DNA of 64,000 bases from an uncultured Lachnospiraceae bacterium (GCA_949948735.1 CATLGV010000002.1:1-64000), one strand, 5' to 3'; shown: positions 24,345-33,714, counted from the stretch's first letter. The notes: a model not told the origin generated them from the letters alone. Numbers and translations are program-made.

Positions 24345-24854
24345 ATGCATATAGTTCTGCATCAGCCGGAGATACCGGCCAATACCGGGAATATCGGAAG
24401 AACCTGCGTTGCGACCGGCACGGTGCTGCATCTGATAGAGCCGCTTGGCTTTCGGCTGACCGAAAAGGAGCTGCGGCGCGCGGGGATGGATTATTGGGCA
24501 CAGCTGGACGTCCGCCGGTATATTAATTTCGAGGAGTTTGCCGAACAAAATCTGGCGGGGAATCCGCAGGCGCGGCTCTGGATGGCCACGACAAAGGCAA
24601 GGCGGACCTATGCACAGGCGGATTTTGGCGCGGAGGACTTTATCATGTTCGGCAAGGAGAGCGCGGGCATCCCGGAAGAGCTGCTGGTCGGCTATGAGGA
24701 GACCTGCATCCGCATTCCGATGCTGGACAAAATCAGGAGCCTCAACCTTTCAAACAGCGTGAGCATCGTCCTGTATGAGGCGCTGCGCCAGCAGGGCTTT
24801 GCGGGCCTGCAGCTGGAGGGGGAGCTCCACCGGCTTACATGGGGCGGCAGATAG
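24345..24854 (+). CDS. trmL: tRNA (cytidine/uridine-2'-O)-methyltransferase
   Basis: A 169-residue SPOUT methyltransferase that 2'-O-methylates the wobble base of certain tRNA-Leu species. The start is the ATG at 24345 with GGGAGG upstream. Family landmarks are HQPEIPANTGNIGRTC, the cofactor knot segments FGKESAGIP and IPMLDKIRSLNLSNSVSIVLYE. Length is typical for TrmL. It follows the aminotransferase by 47 bp and is likely in the same transcript. Confidence 0.95.
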   Translation: MHIVLHQPEIPANTGNIGRTCVATGTVLHLIEPLGFRLTEKELRRAGMDYWAQLDVRRYINFEEFAEQNLAGNPQARLWMATTKARRTYAQADFGAEDFIMFGKESAGIPEELLVGYEETCIRIPMLDKIRSLNLSNSVSIVLYEALRQQGFAGLQLEGELHRLTWGGR

Positions 24855-24867
24855 TTTTGCCCCTGTG

Positions 24868-24896
24868 TTGAAATGCTAGGGATGTTTTGATATAAT
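24868..24896 (+). promoter_or_regulatory. Promoter of xylB
   Basis: TTGAAA (24868-24873) and TATAAT (24891-24896), spacer 17 bp, about 48 bp upstream of the start codon. Confidence 0.75.
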
Positions 24897-24943
24897 AAAA
24901 AGCAACAGTGAAAACGGAACCAAATCAGGAATGGAGGTTGGCT

Positions 24944-26428
24944 ATGTATTATATTGGCGTGGATTTAGGCACATCGGCAGTGAAGCTGCTGCTTATGGAA
25001 GGAAACGGGAAAATCGCGAATATTGTCTCTAAGGAATATCCGCTGTATTTCCCGCATCCCGGCTGGAGCGAGCAGAAGCCGGAGGATTGGTGGAGCGCGG
25101 TGAAGGAAGGCCTTAAGGAGCTGACGGCAGATTTTGACAAGGCGCAGGTGGCAGGCATCAGCTTTGGCGGGCAGATGCACGGGCTGGTTATTCTGGACAA
25201 GGACGACAAGGTGATTCGGCCGGCGATTTTATGGAATGACGGCAGGACGCAGGAGGAAACGGATTATCTGAACAATGTGATCGGCAGGGATAAGCTGTCG
25301 CAGTATACGGCCAATATCGCGTTTACGGGCTTTACCGCCCCGAAGGTTCTCTGGGTAAAGAATAAGGAGCCGGAGAACTTTGCCAGAATAGAAAAGATTA
25401 TGCTCCCCAAGGATTACATAGCCTATATGCTTTCCGGAAGCTTCTGCACCGATGTGTCGGACGCGTCGGGAATGCTGCTGTTTGATGTGGCGCACAAGTG
25501 CTGGTCAAAGGAGATGCTCGAAATCTGCGGCGTAAAGGAATCCCAGATGGCAAAGATTTATGAGAGCTATGAGGTTGTAGGCACACTCAGGGAGGACGTT
25601 GCGGCAGAGCTTGGGCTGCCGGCCTCCGTTAAGATTGCGGCCGGCGCAGGCGACAATGCGGCAGCCGCGGTGGGAACCGGGACGGTAAGCATGTCCGACG
25701 AGGACGCGATGTGCAATATCTCGCTGGGAACGAGCGGCACCATCTTTATTTCCAGCAAGAAGTTCGGCGTGGACAGAAACAACGCGCTGCATGCGTTTGC
25801 GCATGCGGACGGCGGCTATCACCTGATGGGATGTATGCTCAGCGCGGCCTCCTGCAACAAATGGTGGATGGAAGAGATTATGCGGACAACCGAGTTTGCG
25901 AAGGAGCAGGAGGCGATTACGGCGGAGAAGCTGGGGAATAATCATGTGTATTTCCTGCCTTACCTGATGGGGGAGCGATCTCCGCATAATGACGCGAATG
26001 CGAGGGGGACCTTTATCGGCATGACGATGGACACGGACAGGGCCGATATGTATCAGGCAGTTCTGGAGGGTGTGGCATTTGCTATCCGCGATTCCTTTGA
26101 GGTTGCAAAGAGTCTTGGCATTGACATCAAGTCCTCCAAGATCTGCGGCGGCGGCGCAAAGAGCCCCCTGTGGAAAAAAATCTTTGCGAATGTGCTCAAT
26201 ATTCGTCTGGACATTATCGAAAGCGAGGAGGGGCCGGGATACGGCGGCGCGATTCTGGCCGCGGTGGCCTGCGGGGAGTATGCTTCCGTCGGGGAGGCTG
26301 CGGCAAAGCTTGTCAAGGTAGTGGACAGTGTGGAGCCGGATCCGGAGCTTGCAGCGCGTTATGAGGAACGGTATCGGAAATTCGCGCGGATTTATCCGAC
26401 GGTAAAGGCGCTGTTTCCGCAGATTTAA
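24944..26428 (+). CDS. xylB: Xylulokinase
   Basis: A 494-residue FGGY-family kinase that phosphorylates D-xylulose to D-xylulose 5-phosphate. The start is the ATG at 24944 with GGAGG upstream. Landmarks are the ATP loop GVDLGTSAVK, the substrate segment FGGQMHGLVILD followed by ILWNDGRTQEE, and the C-terminal ICGGGAKSPLWKKIFANV. These match xylulokinase rather than glycerol kinase. No xylose isomerase or transporter is adjacent. Its own promoter and a terminator mark it as a single-gene unit. Confidence 0.93.
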   Translation: MYYIGVDLGTSAVKLLLMEGNGKIANIVSKEYPLYFPHPGWSEQKPEDWWSAVKEGLKELTADFDKAQVAGISFGGQMHGLVILDKDDKVIRPAILWNDGRTQEETDYLNNVIGRDKLSQYTANIAFTGFTAPKVLWVKNKEPENFARIEKIMLPKDYIAYMLSGSFCTDVSDASGMLLFDVAHKCWSKEMLEICGVKESQMAKIYESYEVVGTLREDVAAELGLPASVKIAAGAGDNAAAAVGTGTVSMSDEDAMCNISLGTSGTIFISSKKFGVDRNNALHAFAHADGGYHLMGCMLSAASCNKWWMEEIMRTTEFAKEQEAITAEKLGNNHVYFLPYLMGERSPHNDANARGTFIGMTMDTDRADMYQAVLEGVAFAIRDSFEVAKSLGIDIKSSKICGGGAKSPLWKKIFANVLNIRLDIIESEEGPGYGGAILAAVACGEYASVGEAAAKLVKVVDSVEPDPELAARYEERYRKFARIYPTVKALFPQI

Positions 26429-26467
26429 GGCTTCGAATCAGTGTTTCATTTATAAAGGATATCAGGG

Positions 26468-26505
26468 GAGTTCCGGCTACAGGACAGGCAGCCGGAACTC
26501 TTTAC
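26468..26505 (+). terminator. Terminator after xylB
   Basis: An 11-bp perfect stem, GAGTTCCGGCT/AGCCGGAACTC, with an 11-nt loop and a short T-run. It lies between xylB and glpK. Confidence 0.7.
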
Positions 26506-26521
26506 ACATGAAAGTTTCATT

Positions 26522-28060
26522 ATGGAAAGGCATGGTTATAAAATGAGAGTGGACGCAAAACAGCAGTATATCATGGCGCTTGACCAGGGGACGACAAGCT
26601 CCCGCTGTATTCTGTTTGACAGGGAGGGCAGCGTTGTCAGCATGGCGCAAAAGGAGTTTCGCCAGATTTATCCCAAGGCGGGCTGGGTGGAGCACGATCC
26701 GATGGAGATCTGGTCAAGCCAGATAGCGGTGGCGATTGAGGCGATGACCAAGGTGGGCCTTGAGGCAAAATCGGTGGCGGCGCTTGGCATTACCAATCAG
26801 CGGGAGACAGCCATTGTGTGGGATAAAAATACAGGCGTTCCGGTGTACAACGCGATTTGCTGGCAGTGCCACAGGACCGCCGACAGAATCGAGGCGCTCA
26901 AGCAGGAGGGATACGACGAGACGATACGGCGCAAGACGGGGCTTGTGCCGGATGCGTATTTCAGCGCCACGAAAATCGCGTGGATTCTGGACCATGTCGC
27001 GGGCGCGCGGGCGCGCGCCGAGGCGGGAGAGCTTTTGTTTGGGACAGTGGACACCTGGCTTATCTGGAATCTGACAAAGGGCAGGATATTCGTCACGGAT
27101 TATACCAACGCGTCGCGTACCATGCTCTTCAATATCCATGAAAGGCGCTGGGATGACGAGCTTTTGGAGAAGTTTTGCATACCGCGCGCCATGCTGGCCC
27201 AGGTGAAGCCTTCAAGCTGCGTGTACGGGCGGACCGATGCGGCGGTATTTGGCGGCGAAATTGCGATTGCGGGCGCGGCGGGAGATCAGCAGGCGGCGCT
27301 GTTTGGCCAATGCTGTTTTGAGGAGGGCGATATCAAAAATACTTACGGGACAGGCTGTTTTCTGTTGATGAATACCGGAGAGCGGGCAATCCTGTCAAAG
27401 AACGGCCTGATAACGACAATCGCCGCAAGCGACAGCGAAGAACCGGTCTATGCGCTGGAGGGGAGCGTGTTTGTGGCAGGCGCGGCAATACAGTGGCTGC
27501 GCGACGAGATGCGGATGGTGCGCAGCTCGGCACAGTCGGAGGAATACGCGAAGACCGTTGCGGATACGAACGGCGTGTATGTCGTGCCGGCGTTTACGGG
27601 CCTGGGAGCGCCGTTCTGGAACCAATACTGCCGCGGTACGGTAGTGGGTATCACACGGGGCTGCAGCAAGGAGCATTTTATCCGTGCGACGCTGGAATCG
27701 CTGGCGTACCAGACGTATAGCGTGATTCGGGCGATGGAGGCGGATACGGGTATTGTCATTGAACAGCTGCGCGTGGACGGCGGCGCGAGCGCCAACGATT
27801 TTCTGATGCAGTTCCAGGCGGATATTTTAAAGGCTGAAGCGCTTCGGCCGGATTGCGTCGAGACGACAGCGCTGGGCGCGGCGTATCTTGCGGGGCTTGC
27901 GGCCGGCTATTGGCGGGATAAGGCCGAGATTCGTGCGCACTGGCAGGTTTCAAAGCGTTTTATGCCGCAGATGGATGAGGAGCGGCGCAGAAGCTGCCTG
28001 CGGGGATGGGATAAGGCGGTAAAATGCGCGCTGCTGTGGCAGGAGGAGGAGCAGGCCTGA
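26522..28060 (+). CDS. glpK: Glycerol kinase
   Basis: A 512-residue FGGY kinase converting glycerol to glycerol 3-phosphate. It has the conserved [15 protein letters not shown] loop, [16 protein letters not shown], the WQCHRT active-site segment, [22 protein letters not shown] and [11 protein letters not shown]. The C-terminal [16 protein letters not shown] is also typical. The start could be 26522 or the ATG at 26543, both with weak sites. No glpF or glpA is adjacent. The HPr-phosphorylated histidine of Firmicute enzymes is not obvious to me in this copy. Confidence 0.95.
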   Translation: MERHGYKMRVDAKQQYIMALDQGTTSSRCILFDREGSVVSMAQKEFRQIYPKAGWVEHDPMEIWSSQIAVAIEAMTKVGLEAKSVAALGITNQRETAIVWDKNTGVPVYNAICWQCHRTADRIEALKQEGYDETIRRKTGLVPDAYFSATKIAWILDHVAGARARAEAGELLFGTVDTWLIWNLTKGRIFVTDYTNASRTMLFNIHERRWDDELLEKFCIPRAMLAQVKPSSCVYGRTDAAVFGGEIAIAGAAGDQQAALFGQCCFEEGDIKNTYGTGCFLLMNTGERAILSKNGLITTIAASDSEEPVYALEGSVFVAGAAIQWLRDEMRMVRSSAQSEEYAKTVADTNGVYVVPAFTGLGAPFWNQYCRGTVVGITRGCSKEHFIRATLESLAYQTYSVIRAMEADTGIVIEQLRVDGGASANDFLMQFQADILKAEALRPDCVETTALGAAYLAGLAAGYWRDKAEIRAHWQVSKRFMPQMDEERRRSCLRGWDKAVKCALLWQEEEQA

Positions 28061-28119
28061 AATACGGCGCGTAACACAGACATGAGATGCCGCCATGCGG
28101 CACGGGACGGAGGTTTATT

Positions 28120-29916
28120 TTGAAGGAATACAGTGTAGAACGCGGCAACGAGGCTGCGGAGCAGGAATTTTTTGACAATTTCCGCAGAAATAAAAACAGC
28201 AGCTTAAAAACGCTGCTCGGACTTTATAAGGGGCATTACGCGGCGCTGTTCTTTTCCGTCCTGTTTTTCTTTATAAAGCATTCCCCGGCGTGGGTGCTGC
28301 CTATCGTAACGGCCAACATCATCAATATTGCGACGAAGCCGGATTCGGATTTTGTGGTTCGGATTGTTGTTAATGTTGTGCTGATGAGCCTTATGATTAT
28401 CCAAAACATTTTTACCAATTATATTCATGTGTATCTGTACTCCAAGACAATCCGGAATATGGAGTGCAATCTGCGCGGTTCCATGGTCAGCAAGCTGCAG
28501 CAGCTCTCGATTTCCTATCACAACGCTATGCAGTCGGGACGGCTGCAATCAAAAATCATGCGGGATGTGGAACAGATTGAAACGCTTTCCAGGCAGATCT
28601 TTATCTCTGTGCTCAGCATTATTATGAATATTGCGGTTGCGTTTGGCGTTGTCATCAGCAAGAGCCTTACGGTATTTTTCTTCTTTGTGATCACGATTCC
28701 GGTTGCGGTCATTATAATGGCAGCGTTTAAGAGCAGAATCAAGAGCCACAACCGTCAATTCCGTAAGGATATGGAGGAGACCTCCGTGCGCGTGATGGAG
28801 ATGGTGGAGCTGATACCGGTGACGCGGGCGCATGCGCTGGAAAGCACGGAAACGGACAGAATCAGGCAGCAGCTTGAAAATGTAGCGCAGAGCGGGTTAA
28901 AGCTCGACATTATCCAATCCTACTTTTCTTCGATAAGCTGGGTGGCATTTCAGGTCTTTCAGGTGATTTGCCTTGGCTTTACGGGATATCTTGCCGCAAA
29001 GGGGCGGATTACGGTGGGCGAGGTGGTGATGTACCAGACGTATTTTGCAAGCATTGTGGCGCAGGTATCGGGTGTGATCACGCTTTTGCCGACGATTTCG
29101 AAGGGACTGGAATCCGTGGATTCTATCGGGGATATTCTGCTGTGCCATGACATTGAGGAGAATGACAAAAAGCCGGATGTCCGGCATGTGGAGGGGAATA
29201 TCACCTTTGAGAATGTGACGTTTCGGTATCCGGGCAGCGAAGAGCCCGTGCTTTCGGATTTCAGCCTTAATATCAGGGCCGGGGAGACGATTGCGTTTGT
29301 GGGCGGTTCCGGTGCGGGTAAAACAACGGTGCTGAATCTTGTAATCGGCTTTATCCAGGCAAATTCGGGCAGAATCCTGATTGACGGACAGGATATGAGT
29401 GAAATCAATCTAAAGAGCTTCCGCAGGCATATTGCGGTGGTTCCTCAGAATTCCATCCTGTTTACCGGCACGATTCGCGATAACATTACTTATGGAAGCA
29501 AGGACATATCGGAGGAGCTTCTCAATCGCGTGATCGAGGCCTCCAATTTAAAGGAATTTATTGATTCGCTGCCGGACGGCGTGGATTCCCGTATCACAGA
29601 GCACGGCAGTAACCTGAGCGGGGGACAGCGTCAGCGCATATCCATTGCGCGGGCCTTTGTGCGCAACCCTAAGGTGCTGATTCTTGACGAGGCGACCTCT
29701 GCGCTTGACAGTATTTCGGAGAAGCAGATTCAGTCGGCGGTGAACAACATCGTAAAGGACAGGACGACGCTCATTGTCGCGCACCGGCTGTCCACGATAA
29801 AGGACGCGGACAGAATCGCGGTAATCGGCAGCGGCGGGCTGGAGGAGCTGGGGACTTACGAGGAGCTGATGGCAAAGAAGGGAAAATTCTATGAGCTCAG
29901 GGAATTACAGATGTAA
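28120..29916 (+). CDS. ABC transporter, fused permease and ATPase (exporter half-transporter)
   Basis: A 598-residue type IV exporter. The TTG at 28120 follows ACGGAGG at good spacing and is preferred to the ORF-track start. A short cytoplasmic N-terminus leads to six membrane helices (about 40-320), then an ATPase domain with Walker A VGGSGAGKTT, Q-loop VPQNSILFTGTI, signature LSGGQRQR, Walker B VLILDEATSALD and H-loop AHRLST. It probably works as a homodimer, since no partner is adjacent. Substrate (lipid, peptide or drug) unknown. Confidence 0.92.
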   Translation: MKEYSVERGNEAAEQEFFDNFRRNKNSSLKTLLGLYKGHYAALFFSVLFFFIKHSPAWVLPIVTANIINIATKPDSDFVVRIVVNVVLMSLMIIQNIFTNYIHVYLYSKTIRNMECNLRGSMVSKLQQLSISYHNAMQSGRLQSKIMRDVEQIETLSRQIFISVLSIIMNIAVAFGVVISKSLTVFFFFVITIPVAVIIMAAFKSRIKSHNRQFRKDMEETSVRVMEMVELIPVTRAHALESTETDRIRQQLENVAQSGLKLDIIQSYFSSISWVAFQVFQVICLGFTGYLAAKGRITVGEVVMYQTYFASIVAQVSGVITLLPTISKGLESVDSIGDILLCHDIEENDKKPDVRHVEGNITFENVTFRYPGSEEPVLSDFSLNIRAGETIAFVGGSGAGKTTVLNLVIGFIQANSGRILIDGQDMSEINLKSFRRHIAVVPQNSILFTGTIRDNITYGSKDISEELLNRVIEASNLKEFIDSLPDGVDSRITEHGSNLSGGQRQRISIARAFVRNPKVLILDEATSALDSISEKQIQSAVNNIVKDRTTLIVAHRLSTIKDADRIAVIGSGGLEELGTYEELMAKKGKFYELRELQM

Positions 29917-29963
29917 GGGCGCTGCCGGGCGGCGCGCCTGCGGTCAGGGCGGCAACAAAATTC

Positions 29964-29992
29964 TTGACAACGTTTGGAAAACCATGTAGAAT
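29964..29992 (+). promoter_or_regulatory. Promoter of tRNA-Phe/tRNA-Gly(TCC)
   Basis: Consensus TTGACA (29964-29969) and TAGAAT (29987-29992), spacer 17 bp, 22 bp upstream of the first tRNA. Confidence 0.8.
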
Positions 29993-30014
29993 AACCTTGT
30001 TTTAAAGCATCCAT

Positions 30015-30087
<73 letters not shown>

Positions 30088-30119
30088 TCAGGCTCTTAAA
30101 AGAATATCGGCCGTATTAC

Positions 30120-30190
30120 GCGGGTGTAGTTCAATGGTAGAACACCAGCCTTCCAAGCTGGATACGTGGGTTCGATTCCCATCACCCGCT
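30120..30190 (+). tRNA. tRNA-Gly (TCC)
   Basis: A 71-nt cloverleaf with acceptor arms GCGGGTG/CACCCGC, anticodon loop CTTCCAA giving TCC, T-loop GGTTCGATTCC. CCA is not encoded. It shares the promoter of tRNA-Phe, 32 nt downstream. Confidence 0.96.
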
Positions 30191-30258
30191 TATAGCGGGG
30201 GATTTCACTCGCTTTGGCAGCTGTTTCTCATCGTTTTTGCAAAAAAGACAAAAAACAG

Positions 30259-30287
30259 TTGACAAATAATAAAGAATTAGGTAATAT
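30259..30287 (+). promoter_or_regulatory. Promoter of tRNA-Gly(GCC)
   Basis: TTGACA (30259-30264) and TAATAT (30282-30287), spacer 17 bp, 25 bp before the tRNA. Confidence 0.8.
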
Positions 30288-30312
30288 AAATAAGTCCGAT
30301 ATAATATCTGAT

Positions 30313-30385
30313 GCGATAGTGGCGTAGTTGGTAACGCGCGACCTTGCCAAGGTCGAGACCGCGGGTTCGAGCCCCGTCTATCGCT
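30313..30385 (+). tRNA. tRNA-Gly (GCC)
   Basis: A 73-nt cloverleaf with acceptor arms GCGATAG/CTATCGC, anticodon loop TTGCCAA giving GCC, T-loop GGTTCGAGCCC. CCA is not encoded. It has its own promoter although another glycine tRNA lies 120 nt upstream. Confidence 0.95.
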
Positions 30386-30392
30386 CTTCATT

Positions 30393-30440
30393 AAAGAGTT
30401 GCAGCCTTTTGCGTACAGAGGCTGCAGCTCTTTGTTTTTG
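30393..30440 (+). terminator. Terminator of the tRNA cluster
   Basis: AAAGAGTTGCAGCC pairs with GGCTGCAGCTCTTT (one G-T pair), followed by GTTTTTG. Confidence 0.85.
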
Positions 30441-30454
30441 GCAAGTACCCTCAA

Positions 30455-30483
30455 TTGACATTTTTTTGCGTTTCGTGTAGACT
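30455..30483 (+). promoter_or_regulatory. Promoter of murI
   Basis: TTGACA (30455-30460) and TAGACT (30478-30483), spacer 17 bp, 48 bp before the start codon. Confidence 0.7.
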
Positions 30484-30530
30484 GTGCACAGGGGATTTTC
30501 CGTTTTTTATGCGACAGAAAGGCATGGAAG

Positions 30531-31343
30531 ATGATGAGGAATATCGGGATTTTTGATTCGGGAATCGGCGGGATAACGCTGCTGCATCAGGCGATGGCGC
30601 TGCTTCCGGGGGAAAATTATATATTTTACGCGGACACGGATCATGTGCCCTACGGAACGAAGAGCAGGGAAACTGTTCTGGGATATGTGGACGAGGTGCT
30701 GCGCTTTATGACAAATCACGACTGCAAAGCCGTGGTCATCGCATGCAATACCGCTACCGCTGTTGCGGCGGAGGCCATGCGTGAGAAATACAGGATACCG
30801 ATAATCGGGATTGAGCCTGCGGTAAAGCCGGCCGTCGGGGAGAGCAAGGGCAAACGGGTGCTGGTGGTCGCGACGCCGCTCACCATCCGGGATGAACGGT
30901 TCCGGAGCCTGGTGGCGCGCGTGGATTATGCGCATCTGGTGGATTTACTGCCGCTTCCGGGTCTGGTGGAATTTGCGGAAGACGGCGAATTTGAATCCGA
31001 CGCGGAGTTCGCCTATTTGCAAAGGGAGCTTTCTGCATATGATTTGGAGCAATATGGGGAGCTGGTGCTGGGCTGTACGCATTTTAATTATTTTAAGGAC
31101 AGCTTTCGCAGGCTTCTGCCCCCGCAGGTCCGGCTGATCGACGGGAGCGAGGGGACGATTCGGCAGCTTGCAAGAGTGCTTGAGGCACGCGGAGAGCTTG
31201 CAGGATCCGCTCGGGAGGCAGCAAATAAGAATGACACAAGTGTCAGGTATTTCTATTCGGGAAGGGCGGTGACGGATGCGCGGGAGCTCGAACGGATAGA
31301 GCGGCTTCACCAGCGGCTGGAAAAAATGCAGCATATCCGCTAG
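30531..31343 (+). CDS. murI: Glutamate racemase
   Basis: A 270-residue cofactor-independent racemase making D-glutamate for peptidoglycan. The N-terminal IGIFDSGIGGITLLHQA carries the catalytic Asp/Ser region, ACNTATA holds the first catalytic Cys and LGCTHFNYF the second. The ADTDHVPYGTKS segment is the substrate loop. The family usually reads GDxxxxPYG, so length and motifs are normal. The stop codon lies inside a long inverted repeat that terminates transcription from both sides. Confidence 0.95.
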   Translation: MMRNIGIFDSGIGGITLLHQAMALLPGENYIFYADTDHVPYGTKSRETVLGYVDEVLRFMTNHDCKAVVIACNTATAVAAEAMREKYRIPIIGIEPAVKPAVGESKGKRVLVVATPLTIRDERFRSLVARVDYAHLVDLLPLPGLVEFAEDGEFESDAEFAYLQRELSAYDLEQYGELVLGCTHFNYFKDSFRRLLPPQVRLIDGSEGTIRQLARVLEARGELAGSAREAANKNDTSVRYFYSGRAVTDARELERIERLHQRLEKMQHIR

Positions 31344-31367
31344 CGTACAGCGGATATGCTGCATTTT
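31323..31367. terminator. Bidirectional terminator between murI and the convergent ABC operon
   Basis: A perfect 19-bp stem (arms 31323-31341 and 31349-31367, loop 7 nt) with AAAA at one end and TTTT at the other. It overlaps the murI stop codon and ends 1 bp from the stop of the convergent permease gene, so it serves both operons. Confidence 0.9.
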
Positions 31368-32225
31368 CTATTCCAGATTAAGGCGTTTGGTCATCATGTA
31401 AAGATTTACGAAATACAATGCCACGGCCAATACCACGGAGATGAGCATGGAAATAATCATGTTGCTGCCAAATGCGCTTCTCATTGTCATCACGGCCCCC
31501 GTCTCGATTGCGCTAAAGAAACGGAAGTAGGTCGGGATGATACTGATATAGCCCAGCGTGTTTTTCAACATTGTCAGGACGAAGTAGGCCAGAATGGCGC
31601 CGAGTACGCGGTGCTTTGCATAAAGCTGGCCCAGACTGACGCAGGCAAAGATAAAAATTACGCCGCAAATGCATTCAATCACGGAAAAAAGAAGCATCCA
31701 CAGCATGAATTGCATAAAGCTCATGCCGACTGAGGCGATAAACTGGTCGTTCATCTCTTCAAAGATCATTCCGTACACGGCTTCCCAGGAGTAGCTGTAT
31801 GACCCGATGATACGGGCAAAGTGCGACATTCCCAGGGATACGAGACTGACGATGCTGACGATGACAGCGCCGATTATCAGAAGATTACTCAGGATGGCGA
31901 CAATCGTCTTGGCCGCCAGCGTCTGCGCCGCGGTGACAGGAAGCGTGTGTGTGAGATACCCCTGATCTGTGTAACAGGTCCTGTAAAAGCGTATGGCGAT
32001 TATCAGCGCGATGCCGATGCTGCAGCCAATCAGGCCAAAATAGTACAGGAAAAACGAAAATATTGCCAGCATTGCGGAGAAACCGGCGATGACTCCGTCA
32101 TACGCGGGATTGATCATCAGAATCAGTGCGCCGGATAAAAGCGTTGTGCCGCCCAGAATGAACAGCATGATAATCAACGGGGCGCGCATGCCGCGCCATT
32201 CGTACTTCATTAATTTACCTAACAT
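31368..32225 (-). CDS. ABC transporter permease (ABC-2 type)
   Basis: A 285-residue membrane protein with about six hydrophobic helices and no other domain. It starts MLGKLMKYEWRGMRAPL, typical of permeases in GntR-regulated two-component ABC units. The start has GGGAGGTG upstream and overlaps the ATPase gene by 7 nt. Last gene of the regulator-ATPase-permease operon; likely export of an antimicrobial or envelope component, by analogy with Bacillus ytr genes. Confidence 0.85.
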   Translation of the reverse strand: MLGKLMKYEWRGMRAPLIIMLFILGGTTLLSGALILMINPAYDGVIAGFSAMLAIFSFFLYYFGLIGCSIGIALIIAIRFYRTCYTDQGYLTHTLPVTAAQTLAAKTIVAILSNLLIIGAVIVSIVSLVSLGMSHFARIIGSYSYSWEAVYGMIFEEMNDQFIASVGMSFMQFMLWMLLFSVIECICGVIFIFACVSLGQLYAKHRVLGAILAYFVLTMLKNTLGYISIIPTYFRFFSAIETGAVMTMRSAFGSNMIISMLISVVLAVALYFVNLYMMTKRLNLE

Positions 32226-32974
32226 GCGAACACCTCCCTGAAATAAGCGTCAACGGATTTTCCGGTATCGTTTCGAATGGCGTCAACCGGCGAATAGAGC
32301 ATTAACGAGCCGTTTTTCATAATGATAACGTCGTCAAGAACGTTTTCAATGTCCGATATCAGGTGCGTGGAAAGCAGAATCGACGCCTTTGGATTGTAAT
32401 TGGAAATAATCGTGCGCAGAATATAGTCCCGCGCCGCCGGATCCACGCCTGCAATAGGCTCATCCAGAATATAGAGAGCGGCGTCCCTGCTCATTACGAG
32501 AATAAGCTGGACCTTTTCCTTCGTGCCCTTGGAAAGCGTCTTTAGCCGTGCGTTCAGATCTATTCCGAGCGCGCCAAGCATATAGTAGGCTCTTTCCGTT
32601 GAAAAATCCGCATAAAAATCCGCGAAGTACCCGATCATCTGGCTGACCTTCATACCGTTATCGAGATAAGTGCGTTCCGGCAGATAAGAGATGATGCGCT
32701 TGGACTCCGCTCCGGGAGCCATGCCGTTGACAAAAATGCTCCCGCTTGTAGGCTCTAAAAGGCCGTTTATCATCTTGACCAGCGTGGACTTACCGCAGCC
32801 GTTGGGGCCAAGCAGACCGATGATTCGCCCTCTTGGGATGGAAAAGTTCATGTGGTATACCGCCATATAGCTGCCGGCGCCGGAATAGCGCTTGCAGAGG
32901 TCGTTTACCTGTAAAAGCGGCATTTCGGAAAATGAATTCATTCCTGCCTGATTGGTGTTGATTTGCCCGTTCAA
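32219..32974 (-). CDS. ABC transporter ATP-binding protein
   Basis: A 251-residue ATPase with Walker A LLGPNGCGKSTL, Walker B LYILDEPIAGVDP and H-loop STHLISDIE. The signature motif is LSKGT rather than LSGGQ, as is common in the GntR/YtrB-type subgroup. It overlaps the regulator gene by 4 nt (ATGA) and the permease by 7 nt, so all three are translationally coupled. It would drive the adjacent permease. Confidence 0.9.
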   Translation of the reverse strand: MNGQINTNQAGMNSFSEMPLLQVNDLCKRYSGAGSYMAVYHMNFSIPRGRIIGLLGPNGCGKSTLVKMINGLLEPTSGSIFVNGMAPGAESKRIISYLPERTYLDNGMKVSQMIGYFADFYADFSTERAYYMLGALGIDLNARLKTLSKGTKEKVQLILVMSRDAALYILDEPIAGVDPAARDYILRTIISNYNPKASILLSTHLISDIENVLDDVIIMKNGSLMLYSPVDAIRNDTGKSVDAYFREVFAC

Positions 32975-33342
32975 TGTACTCCCTCCTCCTGGTTTTCGTG
33001 AATAAGCTTTAAAATTTCCTCGCTGCCGTATCCAAGCGCCTTCATGCTTTCAAAAAAAGCCCTGATCTGGCTGACTGCGATTTCATGCTTGGCGTGCGCG
33101 ATCATTTGTGTATCTTCGGTTACCATACGTCCACTGCTCCTTTGTGTAAGAATAAGTCCGCTGCGTTCCAGCTCTGAGAAGGCCCGCTGCATGGTGTTTG
33201 GATTAACGCTTGCCTCGGCCGCAAGCTCGCGGACACTCGGCAGCCGCTCTCCGGGCCGATAGATTCCGCAGATAATGCGGGTCTGTATTTCTTCCAGAAT
33301 CTGGGAATAAATCGGCCGGTCAGAGTTCAAGTCCCAAGCCAT
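32971..33342 (-). CDS. GntR-family regulator, YtrA subfamily
   Basis: A 123-residue repressor. The N-terminal GntR winged helix (DRPIYSQILEEIQTRIICGIYRPGERLPSVRELAAEASVNPNTMQRAFSELE begins the motif) is followed by a short C-terminal tail of about 50 residues, the arrangement of YtrA regulators, which lack a large effector domain. The start has AAAGGAG upstream. It likely represses its own operon from the repeats in its promoter. Confidence 0.92.
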   Translation of the reverse strand: MAWDLNSDRPIYSQILEEIQTRIICGIYRPGERLPSVRELAAEASVNPNTMQRAFSELERSGLILTQRSSGRMVTEDTQMIAHAKHEIAVSQIRAFFESMKALGYGSEEILKLIHENQEEGVH

Positions 33343-33384
33343 AAGAAATGCTCCTTTCTGCGAGTTGATGGGTTAAACCGTAAT

Positions 33385-33422
33385 CTGTATTAACAACTTA
33401 GTACAATAATACAATAATACAG
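33385..33422. promoter_or_regulatory. Candidate operator of the GntR-ABC operon
   Basis: Inverted repeat CTGTATTA ... TAATACAG (33385-33392 and 33415-33422) separated by 22 bp, and a direct repeat TACAATAA twice in tandem between them (33402-33417). The right arm overlaps the predicted -10. Binding by the YtrA-type regulator is inferred. Confidence 0.5.
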
Positions 33423-33439
33423 TTTTGGCCTGTTGTCAA
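33411..33439 (-). promoter_or_regulatory. Promoter of the GntR-ABC operon
   Basis: Minus strand TTGACA (33439-33434) and TATTGT (33416-33411), spacer 17 bp. Confidence 0.65.
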
Positions 33440-33714
33440 TATATTTTTCTTTGCAAATGTTTTCGACGGAAACGGATTTTCTTAATTTGACAAAGGTGTG
33501 TGTGCTTTTGCCAGCTGAGGGTATGCCCGACGGATGAAAGATAATGCTTGTATTTGGAAAAAACAGCGCGTATACTTGTCGTGGACAATGATACATATTT
33601 TTATGCTACAGTACGGCAGTGCGGATTATTGAGACAAAAACGAAGCTAAAAAAGCCGTGCTTTTTGCAATCGGGTGCGCTGGCATCTGGTTTTTCATAGA
33701 AAGGTTGATGTACA
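33440..33714. other. Intergenic region between divergent GntR operon and AEC gene
   Basis: No gene seen. A plausible plus-strand promoter TTGTAT (33548-33553) and TATACT (33571-33576) with 17-bp spacing points to the carrier gene, leaving a leader of about 130 nt that contains an AAAAAAGCC/GTGCTTTTT-like inverted segment near 33640-33665. No known riboswitch was recognised. Confidence 0.4.

Noticed and set aside
30182-30454. 90-residue minus-strand ORF over tRNA-Gly(GCC)
   Set aside because: Overlaps a confident tRNA and its terminator; its apparent motif NPRSRPWQG is the complement of tRNA sequence.
33402-33417. CRISPR-like short tandem repeats
   Set aside because: Only two 8-bp units without spacers, inside a promoter; no cas genes in the window.
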